A stretch of DNA of 23,164 nt from Phytophthora sp. 'mugwort' (taxonomy: Eukaryota; Oomycota; Peronosporomycetes; Peronosporales; Peronosporaceae). Position 1 is the stretch's first letter. Each line of letters opens with the position of its first letter. Of the stretch, positions 1 to 8,405 are shown piece after piece. A program made the translations under genes and the position numbers. The stretch lies in assembly GCA_033558025.1 (NCBI GenBank), contig JAUCEF010000108.1, forward strand, positions 1-23,164, read 5' to 3'. Under the pieces are notes generated by a model, which was not told where the DNA came from, searched no databases, and worked only from the letters and a program-made list of their open reading frames with translations.

Positions 1-5
1 AGGTT

Positions 6-45
<40 letters not shown>

Positions 46-340
46 TTGGGTTTAGAACGTCGTGAGACAGTTTGGTTCCTATCTTCTATAGATATTTTGA
101 AAAATGCAAGAATCTAACTCTAGTACGAGAGGACCGAGAAGGGTAAATCTCTGGTGTATCGGTTGTTGAGAGGCATAGCCGAGTAGCTAAATTTATTTTG
201 GATAATTACTGAAAGCATCTAAGTAAGAAACCATTCTTAAAAATTTTTCATATAAAAACTGTAAAAGATGATTACATTAATAGGTTTTAAGTATAAGTAT
301 TGTAAAATATTTAGCTTAAAAATACTAAAAGTTTTAAAAA
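1..340 (+). rRNA. rnl: Large subunit rRNA, 3' end only
   Basis: This is domain VI of a bacterial-type 23S-like rRNA, the peptidyl-transferase subunit RNA of the mitoribosome; the 5' part lies outside the window. The sarcin-ricin loop is recognisable near 121-134 (AGTACGAGAGGACC), followed by the conserved block GAAAGCATCTAAGTAAGAAA at about 211-231. The last part (about 265-330) still follows the bacterial terminal helix region in diverged, A+T-rich form. The 3' end was placed by this alignment from memory and may be off by about 15 nt. trnN follows directly. Confidence 0.93.
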
Positions 341-355
341 TTAAAATATAATTAT

Positions 356-427
356 TTCTTTGTAGCTCAACGGTAGAGCAAATGGCTGTTAACCATTAGG
401 TTGTAGGTTCAAATCCTATCAAAGAAG
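356..427 (+). tRNA. trnN: tRNA-Asn(GUU)
   Basis: Complete cloverleaf: 7-bp acceptor TTCTTTG/CAAAGAA, D arm GCTC..GAGC, anticodon loop CTGTTAA giving anticodon GTT, and a standard T arm with TTCAAAT. First of a cluster of five tRNAs after rnl. Confidence 0.95.
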
Positions 428-439
428 TTTTATATTTTA

Positions 440-528
440 GGTCGAATAGCCAAGTCAGGTTTAAGGCAGTAGTTTGCTAAACTATCAGTTAATTTATTAA
501 CTCGTGGGTTCAAATCCCACTTCGACTT
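440..528 (+). tRNA. trnS: tRNA-Ser(GCU)
   Basis: Class II tRNA of 89 nt with a long variable arm, acceptor GGTCGAA/TTCGACT (one G-U), anticodon GCT and T arm GTGGG/CCCAC around TTCAAAT. It reads AGU/AGC serine codons. Confidence 0.93.
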
Positions 529-552
529 ATTTTATTAATAAAGTATTAATAA

Positions 553-624
553 GATGATGTAGTTTAATGGTAGAGCGTGGGAATCATAATCCTAATGTTG
601 TAGGTTCAAATCCTACCATCATTA
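553..624 (+). tRNA. trnM: tRNA-Met(CAU), probably elongator
   Basis: Cloverleaf with acceptor GATGATG/CATCATT (first pair G-U), anticodon stem TGGGA/TCCTA, loop ATCATAA with anticodon CAT, and T arm GTAGG/CCTAC. Two CAT tRNAs are present; the one at 729-800 has initiator-like features, so this one is assigned to elongation. It could instead be a lysidine-modified tRNA-Ile(CAU) that reads the very frequent AUA codons; the sequence alone does not decide. Confidence 0.88.
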
Positions 625-636
625 ATTATCTTTAAA

Positions 637-710
637 CGGAAGGTAGCATAGTCTGGCTAATGCGTCTGTTTTGGGAACAGAAGATCAAAGGTTCAAATCC
701 TTTTCTTCGA
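637..710 (+). tRNA. trnP: tRNA-Pro(UGG), acceptor stem one base short
   Basis: Anticodon arm CTGTT-TTGGG-AACAG gives anticodon TGG; the T arm is AAAGG-TTCAAAT-CCTTT. The 5' strand of the acceptor is CGGAAGG, but the 3' strand reads TCTTCGA, so only the inner five pairs form. One additional C (TCTTCCG then A) would give a perfect seven-pair stem and a normal discriminator. This could be a sequencing deletion in a CC run or a real defect repaired after transcription. Confidence 0.85.
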
Positions 711-728
711 AAAAGGAAGAAAATATAA

Positions 729-800
729 GATGAGATAGAGTAATAGGTAACTTATCAGGCTCATAATCTGAAGATGTAGGTTCAAATCCTACTCTCATCA
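729..800 (+). tRNA. trnfM: tRNA-Met(CAU), initiator type
   Basis: Cloverleaf with acceptor GATGAGA/TCTCATC, anticodon stem TCAGG/TCTGA, loop CTCATAA (anticodon CAT) and the GTAATAGGTAACT D loop typical of bacterial-type formyl-Met initiator tRNAs. It differs clearly from the second CAT tRNA at 553-624, which supports separate initiator and elongator roles. Confidence 0.88.
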
Positions 801-822
801 TTTTAAAATTAATATATAATTT

Positions 823-1195
823 ATGATTCAAATTCAAACTAAATTAAAAGTAAATGATAATAGTGGTATTAAAATAGGACAATGTATAAAAATTTATAAA
901 AAAAAAATTGGAAAAATTGGGGATACAATTTTAATTTCTGCTAAAAAATTACGTTTAAATCAAAAAAAAAAAATTAGAAATAATTAAAGGAGATTTATTT
1001 AAAGCTTTAATTATACATACAACATATCAAAAAAAAAGTACAATAGGTAATATAATAAAATTTGATAAAAATTGTATAATTATTTTAAATAATCAAAATA
1101 AACCCCTAGGAACACGTATATTTGGTCCGATTACTTCTGAATTTCGGAAGAAAAAAAATTTCAAAATATTAGCATTAGCTTCAAATATTTTATAA
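823..1195 (+). CDS. rpl14: Ribosomal protein L14, apparent +1 frameshift
   Basis: Encodes large-subunit protein uL14 of the mitoribosome. The first frame starts at the ATG at 823 (MIQIQTKLKVNDNSG, the usual L14 start) and stops at TAA 985-987. The rest continues in the next frame through IIKGDLFKALIIHT and the diagnostic LGTRIFGPI motif to TAA 1193-1195. The frame change lies in a run of twelve A residues at 962-973. Removing one A gives 124 codons (123 residues), matching the family length of about 122 almost exactly. So the gene is full length apart from one base. A sequencing error in the A run is the simplest explanation; slippage by the polymerase or ribosome is the alternative. rpl5 follows after 6 nt, a remnant of the bacterial S10/spc ribosomal operon order. 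Confidence 0.93.
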
Positions 1196-1201
1196 AAATA
1201 T

Positions 1202-1729
1202 ATGAAAAAAAATTTACAAATCCATTATCAAAATATTACTATATACGATCTTTTAACAAAATTAAATTTTAAAAATATATTTGAAATACCTAAAATAAGT
1301 AAAATATGTTTAAATATTGGTTTTAAAAACGCTAATATTGAAAAAAAAAAATTAATTAATATAATTTTACTTTTAAAATTAATAACAAATCAAAAACCTA
1401 TAATAACAAAATCAAAAAAAAATAATATTTTTTTAAAAATCAAAAAAAATTCAATTATAGGTTGTAAAATAACTTTAAGAAAAAAAAATATTTTTAATTT
1501 TTTAGAAAAAATTTTGATTTTTCTTTTTCAAAATTTAACTAAAATAAATTTTAATTTTAAAAATCAAAATATTTTAAATTTTCAAATTCGAAATATTTTA
1601 GATTTTTTTGAATTAAAAACTGAATTTTTAAAATTCAAAGATATACCTCCAATAGATGTTTCTATTCATACAAATGCAAAAAATCATTATGAATTATTTT
1701 TATTATTAAATTCACTATTTTTATTATAA
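1202..1729 (+). CDS. rpl5: Ribosomal protein L5
   Basis: Encodes uL5, which contacts the central protuberance of the large mitoribosomal subunit. The 175-residue product keeps the L5 landmarks in order: IPKISKICLNIG near residue 30, LITNQKPIITKSKK near 60-75, IGCKITLR near 85-93, and a C-terminal DVSIHTNAK segment. Length agrees with bacterial L5 (about 180). It starts 6 nt after rpl14, preserving the bacterial L14-L5 neighbourhood although rpl24, which sits between them in bacteria, is absent. Base composition is extreme, with long Lys/Asn/Ile/Phe runs. trnG(gcc) begins 13 nt after the stop. Confidence 0.93.
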   Translation: MKKNLQIHYQNITIYDLLTKLNFKNIFEIPKISKICLNIGFKNANIEKKKLINIILLLKLITNQKPIITKSKKNNIFLKIKKNSIIGCKITLRKKNIFNFLEKILIFLFQNLTKINFNFKNQNILNFQIRNILDFFELKTEFLKFKDIPPIDVSIHTNAKNHYELFLLLNSLFLL

Positions 1730-1742
1730 AAATAATTTATTA

Positions 1743-1814
1743 GCAAAAATAGCTCAATGGTAGAGTATAACCTTGCCAAGGTTAATGTTGAGGGTTCAAA
1801 TCCCTTTTTTTGCT
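1743..1814 (+). tRNA. trnG: tRNA-Gly(GCC)
   Basis: Acceptor GCAAAAA/TTTTTGC, D arm GCTC..GAGT, anticodon arm ACCTTGCCAAGGT (anticodon GCC) and T loop TTCAAAT. Punctuates the transcript between rpl5 and the unidentified ORF. Confidence 0.94.
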
Positions 1815-1820
1815 TAATTC

Positions 1821-1897
1821 AAATAAATGTACCCAAAGGCAGTATTTGGTATTTCCATTTTTTAATTAGGGAATAATATTAGTATTGACATTTATTT
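1821..1897 (+). other. Possible structured RNA: 10-bp closing stem with three inner arms
   Basis: Between trnG and the next ORF, a perfect 10-bp stem (AAATAAATGT at 1821-1830 with ACATTTATTT at 1888-1897) encloses three consecutive hairpins: 1833-1849 (CCAAA/TTTGG), 1851-1874 (ATTTCC/GGGAAT) and 1875-1886 (AATA/TATT). The first half is noticeably richer in G+C than other spacers. It lacks tRNA, tmRNA and 5S rRNA consensus loops. A fold in A+T-rich DNA can arise by chance, so this is only a candidate. Confidence 0.25.
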
Positions 1898-1914
1898 ACT
1901 TCTTTATAAAAATT

Positions 1915-2444
1915 ATGATTTTTTTTAACATTATTAAAAGGATATTTTTTGCTTATAATCTATATAAAATTATACAAGATATATTAAAAATACATCCTAA
2001 ATTTTTTCAAAATATTTTTAAATTTATTTTAATTCTTTTACCTCTTGAAATAACTTTATTAGAAGATTTTATAGATTTAGAGACTGAGGCTGAGGAAGCT
2101 GCTTTAAAAAAGAAGAAAAACCTAAAAGTATTTTAAAAAGAATTGACGATAATATGCCAACTATTTTCGTTTTTTTTTTTTTATCTTTTTTGTTTTATTT
2201 ATTTCTAGATGCTTTTTTTTTTGATAGCGACAATTTCCCAAGCGATTTTCCTAGTAATTTTTCAACTGATTTAAATTTTGATTCAGATAGTGACTCTTTA
2301 CCAAAACCACCAAAAAGAAAAATTACAAGATCTGGAAATCCTCTGAATCTATATAGATATTTTCATTATTTAGATGTTGAAACAGGTGAACGTATAGATG
2401 ATATCGATCGATTAGATCCTGATACTTATGAAATAGTGGATTAA
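1915..2444 (+). CDS. Unidentified acidic membrane protein, split by an apparent one-base deletion
   Basis: I do not recognise this gene. The first frame (ATG 1915 to TAA 2136) encodes about 73 residues: a basic, hydrophobic N-terminus, a hydrophobic segment around residues 40-53 and an acidic stretch rich in Glu. The second frame (open to TAA 2444; internal ATG at 2154) encodes a Phe-rich hydrophobic segment, then Asp/Ser repeats, a basic patch (PKPPKRKITR) and an acidic tail. Reading upstream of 2154 in that frame gives sensible charged codons without stops back to the run of six A at 2106-2111. One more A there would fuse both into a 176-residue protein with two membrane segments. Two separate small genes remain possible. 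Many stramenopile mitochondrial genomes carry unassigned ORFs in ribosomal-protein clusters, but no homology is claimed. Confidence 0.5.
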
Positions 2445-2504
2445 TTTATTCCACTTTTTCTTTTTAAAACAATAATAAACATTTTTTAAACAATAAAAAT
2501 ATAC

Positions 2505-2576
2505 GTGATTATAGATTAATTGGTAAATCCTTTATCTTCCAAGTAAATATTATGGGTTCAAATCCCATTAATCACA
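2505..2576 (+). tRNA. trnG: tRNA-Gly(UCC)
   Basis: Acceptor GTGATTA/TAATCAC, anticodon stem TTTAT/GTAAA with loop CTTCCAA (anticodon TCC) and T arm ATGGG/CCCAT. Together with trnG(gcc) at 1743 it covers all glycine codons. Confidence 0.92.
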
Positions 2577-2593
2577 TATTTAAAATATCTTTA

Positions 2594-2677
2594 GGAGAAA
2601 TGGCTGAGTGGTTAAAAGCGGCAGACTGTAAATTTGTTGAAATATTTTCTACGTAGGTTCAAATCCTACTTTCTCCA
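2594..2677 (+). tRNA. trnY: tRNA-Tyr(GUA)
   Basis: Class II tRNA of 84 nt with acceptor GGAGAAA/TTTCTCC, anticodon loop CTGTAAA (anticodon GTA), a long variable arm and T arm GTAGG/CCTAC. Confidence 0.94.
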
Positions 2678-3044
2678 ATAAAGATCTAAAAAAAAAAAAG
2701 GATAAACAAATTAAAAAAAGGATAAAAAGATAAAATATCTTTAAATAGTTAAGTTAAAAAGATATTTATCTTTTCAACAAAAAATTCAAAAACATATTTA
2801 GGGGGGGATCCTTTTCAAAAAATAATATTTTTTTTTCGTGATACAAAGAAATTTTTATTAATAACTAATTGAATTTTTAAAAATTAAAAAATTTTAATCC
2901 TTTAAGACAATATAAGACAATATAAGACAATATAAGACAATATAAGACAATATAAGACAAAAATTAATATAAGAATGTTATAATATTAAATTTTTAAATA
3001 TTTGTTATTTTAAAAATTAATATTAAATAATTAATATAAAACTT
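2678..3044. other. Gene-free spacer upstream of rns with hairpins, G7 run and tandem repeat
   Basis: No gene was found. Two small hairpins with the same arm sequence lie at 2726-2742 (AAAGATA/TATCTTT) and 2757-2774 (AAAAGATA/TATCTTTT). A run of seven G near 2802-2808, adjoining GGATCC, stands out in this A+T-rich genome. A 10-bp tandem repeat follows at 2901-2960. Position before the rRNA gene makes a promoter or control role plausible, but no consensus can be named. Confidence 0.6.
2901..2960. repeat. 10-bp tandem repeat, 6 copies
   Basis: Five perfect copies of TATAAGACAA (2911-2960) are preceded by one variant, TTTAAGACAA (2901-2910). The array lies about 85 nt upstream of the 5' end of rns and has no spacers, so it is a minisatellite and not CRISPR. 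Confidence 0.97.
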
Positions 3045-3899
3045 AAATAGAGTTTGATCCTGGCTCAGAATAAATGCTATCGGTATGCTTAACACATGCA
3101 AGTTGAATGTTTTTAAAACATAGCGAACGGGTGAGTAACACGTGAATTATCTACCTTTTAATTCAGAATAATTATTTTTATAAAAATACTGAATAAATTA
3201 ATTAAAGTTTTTAACGTTAAAAGATGAGTTTGCGCAAGATTATGGTAGTTGGTAGTTTAATAGACAACCAAGCCTATTATCTTTAGCTGGTTTGAAAGAA
3301 TGATCAGCCACATTGGGACTGAGACACGGCCCAAACTTTTTTAAAGGCAGCAGTGGGGAATTTTGGACAATGAGCGGAAGCTTGATCCAGCAATACCGAG
3401 TGGGTGATGACGGCTAATTAGGTTGTAAAGCTCTTTCATTAAGGAGGAAAATGACAGTACTTAAAAAAGAAGTTCCGGCTAATACCCGTGCCAGCAGCCG
3501 CGGTAATACGGGAGGAGCGAGCATTATTCGGGATGATTAGGCGTAAAGGGTTTGTAGGTAGTTTTTTAAGTTGAAAGAAACAAATTAAAGCTCAACTTTA
3601 TACATTTTTTCAAACTGATAAACTGGAGTATAAATAGAGGATAATGGAATTTCTATTGGAGTGATAAAATACGTTGATAATAGAAGGAAGACCTATGGCG
3701 AAGGCAATTATCTGGGTATATACTGACACTGAGAAACGAAAGCTTGGGTAGCGAACGGGATTAGAGACCCCGGTAGTCCATGCTGTAAACGATGAGTGCT
3801 AATATTTAGAATTTTTAGATATAACAGCTAACGCGTTAAGCACTCCGCCTGAAAAGTATAATCGCAAGATTGAAATTCAAAGGAATTGACGGGAGTCTA

Positions 3900-3931
<32 letters not shown>

Positions 3932-4548
3932 AATACGCGCAGAACCTTACCAACTCTTGCTAATTTTTATTTAAAATTTTTATATAAAAAACAGGTGTTG
4001 CATGGCTGTCGTCAGCTCGTGTTGTGAAATGTTTGGTTAAATCCTTTAACGAGCGCAACCCCTATGATTAGTTACTAATTTATTATAAATAGATAAAAGT
4101 ACTCTAATGAAAAAATTAATGATAGGTTAATGGAAGGTGGGGATGACGTCAAGTCTTCATGGCCCTTATGAGTTGGGCTACACACGTGCTACAATGATAA
4201 TTACAATGAGAAGCAATAATGATATAAGTTGGAGCAAATCTTCAAAAATTATCTTAGTTCGAATTAAGGGCTGAAACTCGCCCTTATGAAGTTGGAATCG
4301 CTAGTAATCGCAGAACAGCATGCTGCGGTGAATATGTTACTGGACTTTGTACACACCGCCCGTCACATCAGGGAAGTTGATTGTTTTTAAAATAATTTTT
4401 AATTCTTTTATAAAATTTAATAATTATTTAAATAAAATAATTTAAAATTTTTATAAAATAAATTATAATTCCTAAAAAGTGGTTAGTAACTTTGATGAAG
4501 TCGTAACAAGGTAGTCGTAGGGGAACCTGTGTCTGGAAGAGATCTTTA
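3045..4548 (+). rRNA. rns: Small subunit rRNA
   Basis: Full-length 16S-like rRNA of about 1.5 kb. It opens with AGAGTTTGATCCTGGCTCAG (3049-3068) and contains the 530 loop (GTGCCAGCAGCCGCGGTAAT at about 3488-3507), the 790 loop (GATTAGAGACCCCGGTAGTCC), the 900 region AGGAATTGACGGG, the 1400 decoding region TTGTACACACCGCCCGTCAC and AAGTCGTAACAAGGTA. The 3' end was placed by equal-length alignment to the bacterial end. There the bacterial CCTCC is replaced by GATCTTTA, so the anti-Shine-Dalgarno is gone, in keeping with protein genes here lacking ribosome-binding sites. Ends are good to a few nucleotides. Confidence 0.96.
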
Positions 4549-4577
4549 AGCATTCTTAAATTAAAATTAAAAGTCTT

Positions 4578-4649
4578 AGGAAAATAGTTTAATTGGTAAA
4601 ATCATAGTCTCCAAAATTATTGTTATGGGTTCAAGTCCCATTTTTCCTG
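4578..4649 (+). tRNA. trnW: tRNA-Trp(CCA)
   Basis: Acceptor AGGAAAA/TTTTCCT, anticodon stem ATAGT/ATTAT, loop CTCCAAA (anticodon CCA) and T arm ATGGG/CCCAT. C at position 34 means it should read UGG only, which fits the exclusive use of TGG for Trp and argues against UGA=Trp. Confidence 0.94.
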
Positions 4650-4790
4650 TTTATTATAAAATATTATAAATCAAAAAAATTTTATAATATCTGAAATTAA
4701 TTAAATTCAAGTTATAAAAATAAAATTTTATTTAAAATACTTTTTAATCAAAGGGAATTTAAATTTAGATTTATAATATTTTATAATAAA
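4650..4790. repeat. 23-bp perfect inverted repeat, 95-nt spacing
   Basis: Positions 4650-4672 and 4768-4790 are exact reverse complements (arms begin TTTATTATAA and end TTATAATAAA). The left arm starts at the base right after trnW. The RNA would fold into a long stem enclosing 95 nt, possibly a 3' processing or transcript-stabilising structure. Confidence 0.85.
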
Positions 4791-5097
4791 TATAGTTTTA
4801 TATGTTTAAAATAAAAATATTATTATAAATATTCAATTTTAAAATTACTCCATTATTCCTAAAAAAATATTCATAAACAGATTAATTAATGTTTATATTA
4901 AGAAAACATTCTCAATATTAAATAATTTTAATTTATTAGTTAATAATTATTGATTAATCGTTAAATGAATACTCTTTAAATAATTATTATTTCATTTTTA
5001 TTATATTCTACATTAATATTTATTATTGTATATAAAAACATTTTAAAAATAATATGATTATTTAATATAAATTATTTTAATTTTTAAAAAATTTTAT

Positions 5098-5165
5098 ATT
5101 CTTTAAGAAAAAAAAAAAATAATTCAATTATTTTTACAATATAAATAATAAAATTTATATTTTTT
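5098..5165 (+). repeat. Long inverted repeat flanking cox2-cox1, arm A
   Basis: From 5120 to 5165, 44 of 46 bases match the reverse complement of 8703-8748. The match extends through an A tract (12 here, 10 in the partner) to a shared ATTCTT. The partner arm lies beyond orf137, so the two arms bracket cox2, the small ORF, cox1 and orf137. Confidence 0.85.
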
Positions 5166-5166
5166 C

Positions 5167-5184
5167 TTGAATATTAATATTCAA
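5167..5184. repeat. 18-bp perfect palindrome upstream of cox2
   Basis: TTGAATATTAATATTCAA is its own reverse complement and ends 58 nt before the cox2 start codon. It could form a hairpin in the leader or bind a dimeric protein; no function is known. Confidence 0.7.
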
Positions 5185-5242
5185 AAACTCTTAATTTTGT
5201 ATATATTAAAAATTAAATAAAATAATAAATTTCAAGTATATT

Positions 5243-6019
5243 ATGACAATAATAAATTATATAAATAATCAATTCACTTTTTTAGATATGGCTGAACCTT
5301 GGCAATTAGGTTTTCAAGATCCAGCAACACCTGTTATGGAAGGTATTATTAATTTTCATCATGATTTAATGTTTTTTTTAATTATGATTACTGTATTTGT
5401 TTGTTGGATGTTATTTAGAGTTATTACTCTTTTTGATGAAAAAAAAAATAAAATTCCAGCAACAATTGTACATGGTGCTACTATTGAAATTATTTGGACT
5501 TCTATTCCAGCCTTAATTTTATTAACGGTAGCTATTCCATCTTTTGCTTTATTATATTCAATGGATGAAGTAATTGATCCTATTATTACTTTAAAAGTAA
5601 TTGGTAGTCAATGGTATTGGAGTTATGAATATTCAGATAATTTAGAATTTTCTGATGAACCTTTAATTTTTGATAGTTATATGATTCAAGAAGATGATTT
5701 AGCAATAGGTCAATTTAGAATTTTAGAAGTTGATAATCGTGTGGTTGTTCCAACTAATAGTCATATTCGAGTATTAATTACTGCTTCAGATGTTTTACAT
5801 TCATGGGCAATACCTTCATTAGGTATAAAATTAGATGCTTGTCCTGGTCGTTTAAATCAAACATCAATGTTTATTAAACGTGAAGGTGTTTTTTATGGAC
5901 AATGTAGTGAAATTTGTGGAGTAAATCATGGATTTATGCCTATTGTTGTAGAAGCTGTTTCATTAGAAGATTATTTAATTTGGTTAAAAAATAAAATCAA
6001 TTTTGATTTTAATATATAA
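5243..6019 (+). CDS. cox2: Cytochrome c oxidase subunit 2
   Basis: Complex IV subunit that receives electrons from cytochrome c at its CuA centre. The 258-residue product has two membrane helices (about 42-63 and 84-106), the aromatic electron-entry motif [10 protein letters not shown] (121-130) and all CuA ligands: H186, C221, E223, C225, H229 and M232. Acidic substrate-binding residues (D144, D184) are also in place. The ATG at 5243 gives a normal-length N-terminus. The gene is intact and intronless. A 32-codon frame starts 13 nt downstream, and cox1 follows after that. Confidence 0.98.
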   Translation: MTIINYINNQFTFLDMAEPWQLGFQDPATPVMEGIINFHHDLMFFLIMITVFVCWMLFRVITLFDEKKNKIPATIVHGATIEIIWTSIPALILLTVAIPSFALLYSMDEVIDPIITLKVIGSQWYWSYEYSDNLEFSDEPLIFDSYMIQEDDLAIGQFRILEVDNRVVVPTNSHIRVLITASDVLHSWAIPSLGIKLDACPGRLNQTSMFIKREGVFYGQCSEICGVNHGFMPIVVEAVSLEDYLIWLKNKINFDFNI

Positions 6020-6032
6020 TTAAAAAATTTTT

Positions 6033-6131
6033 ATGGTATTTAAAATCATTGGTATAATTTTTTTAATATTATTACTATTTACTGATATTAAAAAATTAAT
6101 TAATAAAATCAAACAATTTTTCAATAAATAA
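6033..6131 (+). CDS. 32-residue TatA-like small membrane protein (putative)
   Basis: A short ATG-TAA frame between cox2 and cox1. The predicted peptide has a very short N-terminus, one hydrophobic helix (about IIGIIFLILLLF, residues 5-16), a short hinge (TD), and an amphipathic basic helix (IKKLINKIKQFFNK, 19-32). That order, with an LLLF-x-x-x-KKL junction, is the architecture of TatA, the pore component of the twin-arginine translocase, whose consensus at this point is LFGPKKL followed by a basic amphipathic helix. The hinge Gly-Pro of bacterial TatA is not conserved. Mitochondrial TatA is known from jakobids and TatC from several lineages including oomycetes; no tatC is in this window. At this size chance similarity cannot be excluded. 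The spacing, 13 nt after the cox2 stop, would allow co-transcription. Confidence 0.4.
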   Translation: MVFKIIGIIFLILLLFTDIKKLINKIKQFFNK

Positions 6132-6241
6132 AAATAATTTATTTTTTTGATAATAAAAAATTAAAAAAACCAACGCTTTTTTTGATTTAAAAATAAAATA
6201 TATAATTTTGCATTTAAAATAAAATTTAAAAATATAAATAA

Positions 6242-7719
<1,478 letters not shown>

Positions 7720-7720
7720 A

Positions 7721-7834
7721 AAAAATTTTTATAATTATTAATAATTAAATTAATCTTTATTAATAATTATATTAAAAATTTTTAATTTAATTAATACCGT
7801 TTTACGGTGTTTTATAAAAATTTAAAATTTTTAT
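7721..7834. terminator. Three consecutive stem-loops downstream of cox1
   Basis: Hairpin 1 pairs 7731-7744 with 7757-7770 (14 bp, 12-nt loop), with adjoining AAAAATTTTT elements. Hairpin 2 is ACCGT-TTT-ACGGT at 7796-7808, a G+C-rich stem unusual here. Hairpin 3 pairs 7814-7823 with 7825-7834 (10 bp around one A). They begin two bases after the cox1 stop. With no tRNA between cox1 and orf137, such structures may mark RNA 3' ends; that role is inferred. Confidence 0.55.
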
Positions 7835-7961
7835 ATTATTTAAGAGAAAAAAATATTAGTAAAATTTAAATAAAAAAAAATATTAAATCTCAAAAATTAA
7901 ATCAAATAAAAATTTAATTAATAACAAATTAATTATTAATAAAATAATTTAAATTATAATT

Positions 7962-8375
7962 ATGGATATCGAAAATATTTTAATAGACTTAAACAATGAC
8001 AACAATAATATTGAAAAACACGAATCACAAGAACAAACATCAAATTATATAAAATATATAATATTTATAATAGGTGCCTTTTTTATTTTAGGTTTAACTA
8101 TTTTTTTAATTTATTTCAATAGCGATTTTCCAATAGTTTCTGCATTACAGGATTTAAGGAATATCGTCGATGATGAAACTTTCAATCAAATAAAACAAGT
8201 TGTTTTAAAAATGTTACGTGAACCTGAAAAAAGGGCGGCTGGATTAAATTTATTAGAATTATTAAAACTAACTATTCATCCAAGACATTTATTAAAAGAT
8301 AATCCACAAGAATTTGAAAAAATGATGACTCATTTAATTAAAATTTTAATTTCTATTTTTAAAGAAGATGGCTAA
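7962..8375 (+). CDS. Unidentified one-helix membrane protein, 137 residues
   Basis: I do not recognise this gene. The product has an acidic, Asn-rich hydrophilic N-terminus (1-29), one strong membrane helix (about 31-51, IIFIIGAFFILGLTIFLIYF) and a soluble C-terminal region of about 85 residues predicted to be helical and charged (containing FNQIKQVVLKMLREPEKRA and a HPRHLLKDNPQEFEKMM stretch). Codon use has more G and C at non-degenerate positions than the surrounding spacers, and a perfect hairpin starts two bases past the stop codon. Both suggest a real gene. It lies at the end of the plus-strand block, facing trnR and nad6 on the other strand. It may be lineage-specific or a highly diverged mitochondrial subunit. 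Confidence 0.75.
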   Translation: MDIENILIDLNNDNNNIEKHESQEQTSNYIKYIIFIIGAFFILGLTIFLIYFNSDFPIVSALQDLRNIVDDETFNQIKQVVLKMLREPEKRAAGLNLLELLKLTIHPRHLLKDNPQEFEKMMTHLIKILISIFKEDG

Positions 8376-8377
8376 AA

Positions 8378-8405
8378 AAACCTATTTAATTTGTTAAATA
8401 GGTTT
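8378..8405 (+). terminator. Perfect 12-bp hairpin at the orf137 stop
   Basis: AAACCTATTTAA at 8378-8389 pairs exactly with TTAAATAGGTTT at 8394-8405 around a TTTG loop. It begins two bases after the TAA and lies at the convergent junction of the plus and minus gene blocks, so it probably ends or protects the cox1-orf137 RNA. There is no strong U tract after it. Confidence 0.7.

Larger units (their letters stand above)
4650..5242. other. 593-nt gene-free spacer between trnW and cox2
   Basis: No open frame of note; short ATG frames end within about 12 codons. The spacer holds a 23-bp perfect inverted repeat directly after trnW, one arm of the long inverted repeat shared with 8703-8764, and an 18-bp palindrome close to cox2. 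Otherwise only A+T-rich sequence is seen. Confidence 0.7.

Noticed and set aside
1828..1866. 12-codon ATG frame after trnG(gcc)
   Set aside because: Too short and without any match; the segment is better explained as part of a folded element.
1885..1914. TTG start for the ORF before 2136
   Set aside because: All other genes start with ATG and an in-frame ATG is available at 1915.
2901..2960. CRISPR array
   Set aside because: The 10-bp units are directly adjacent with no spacers, and the genome is mitochondrial.
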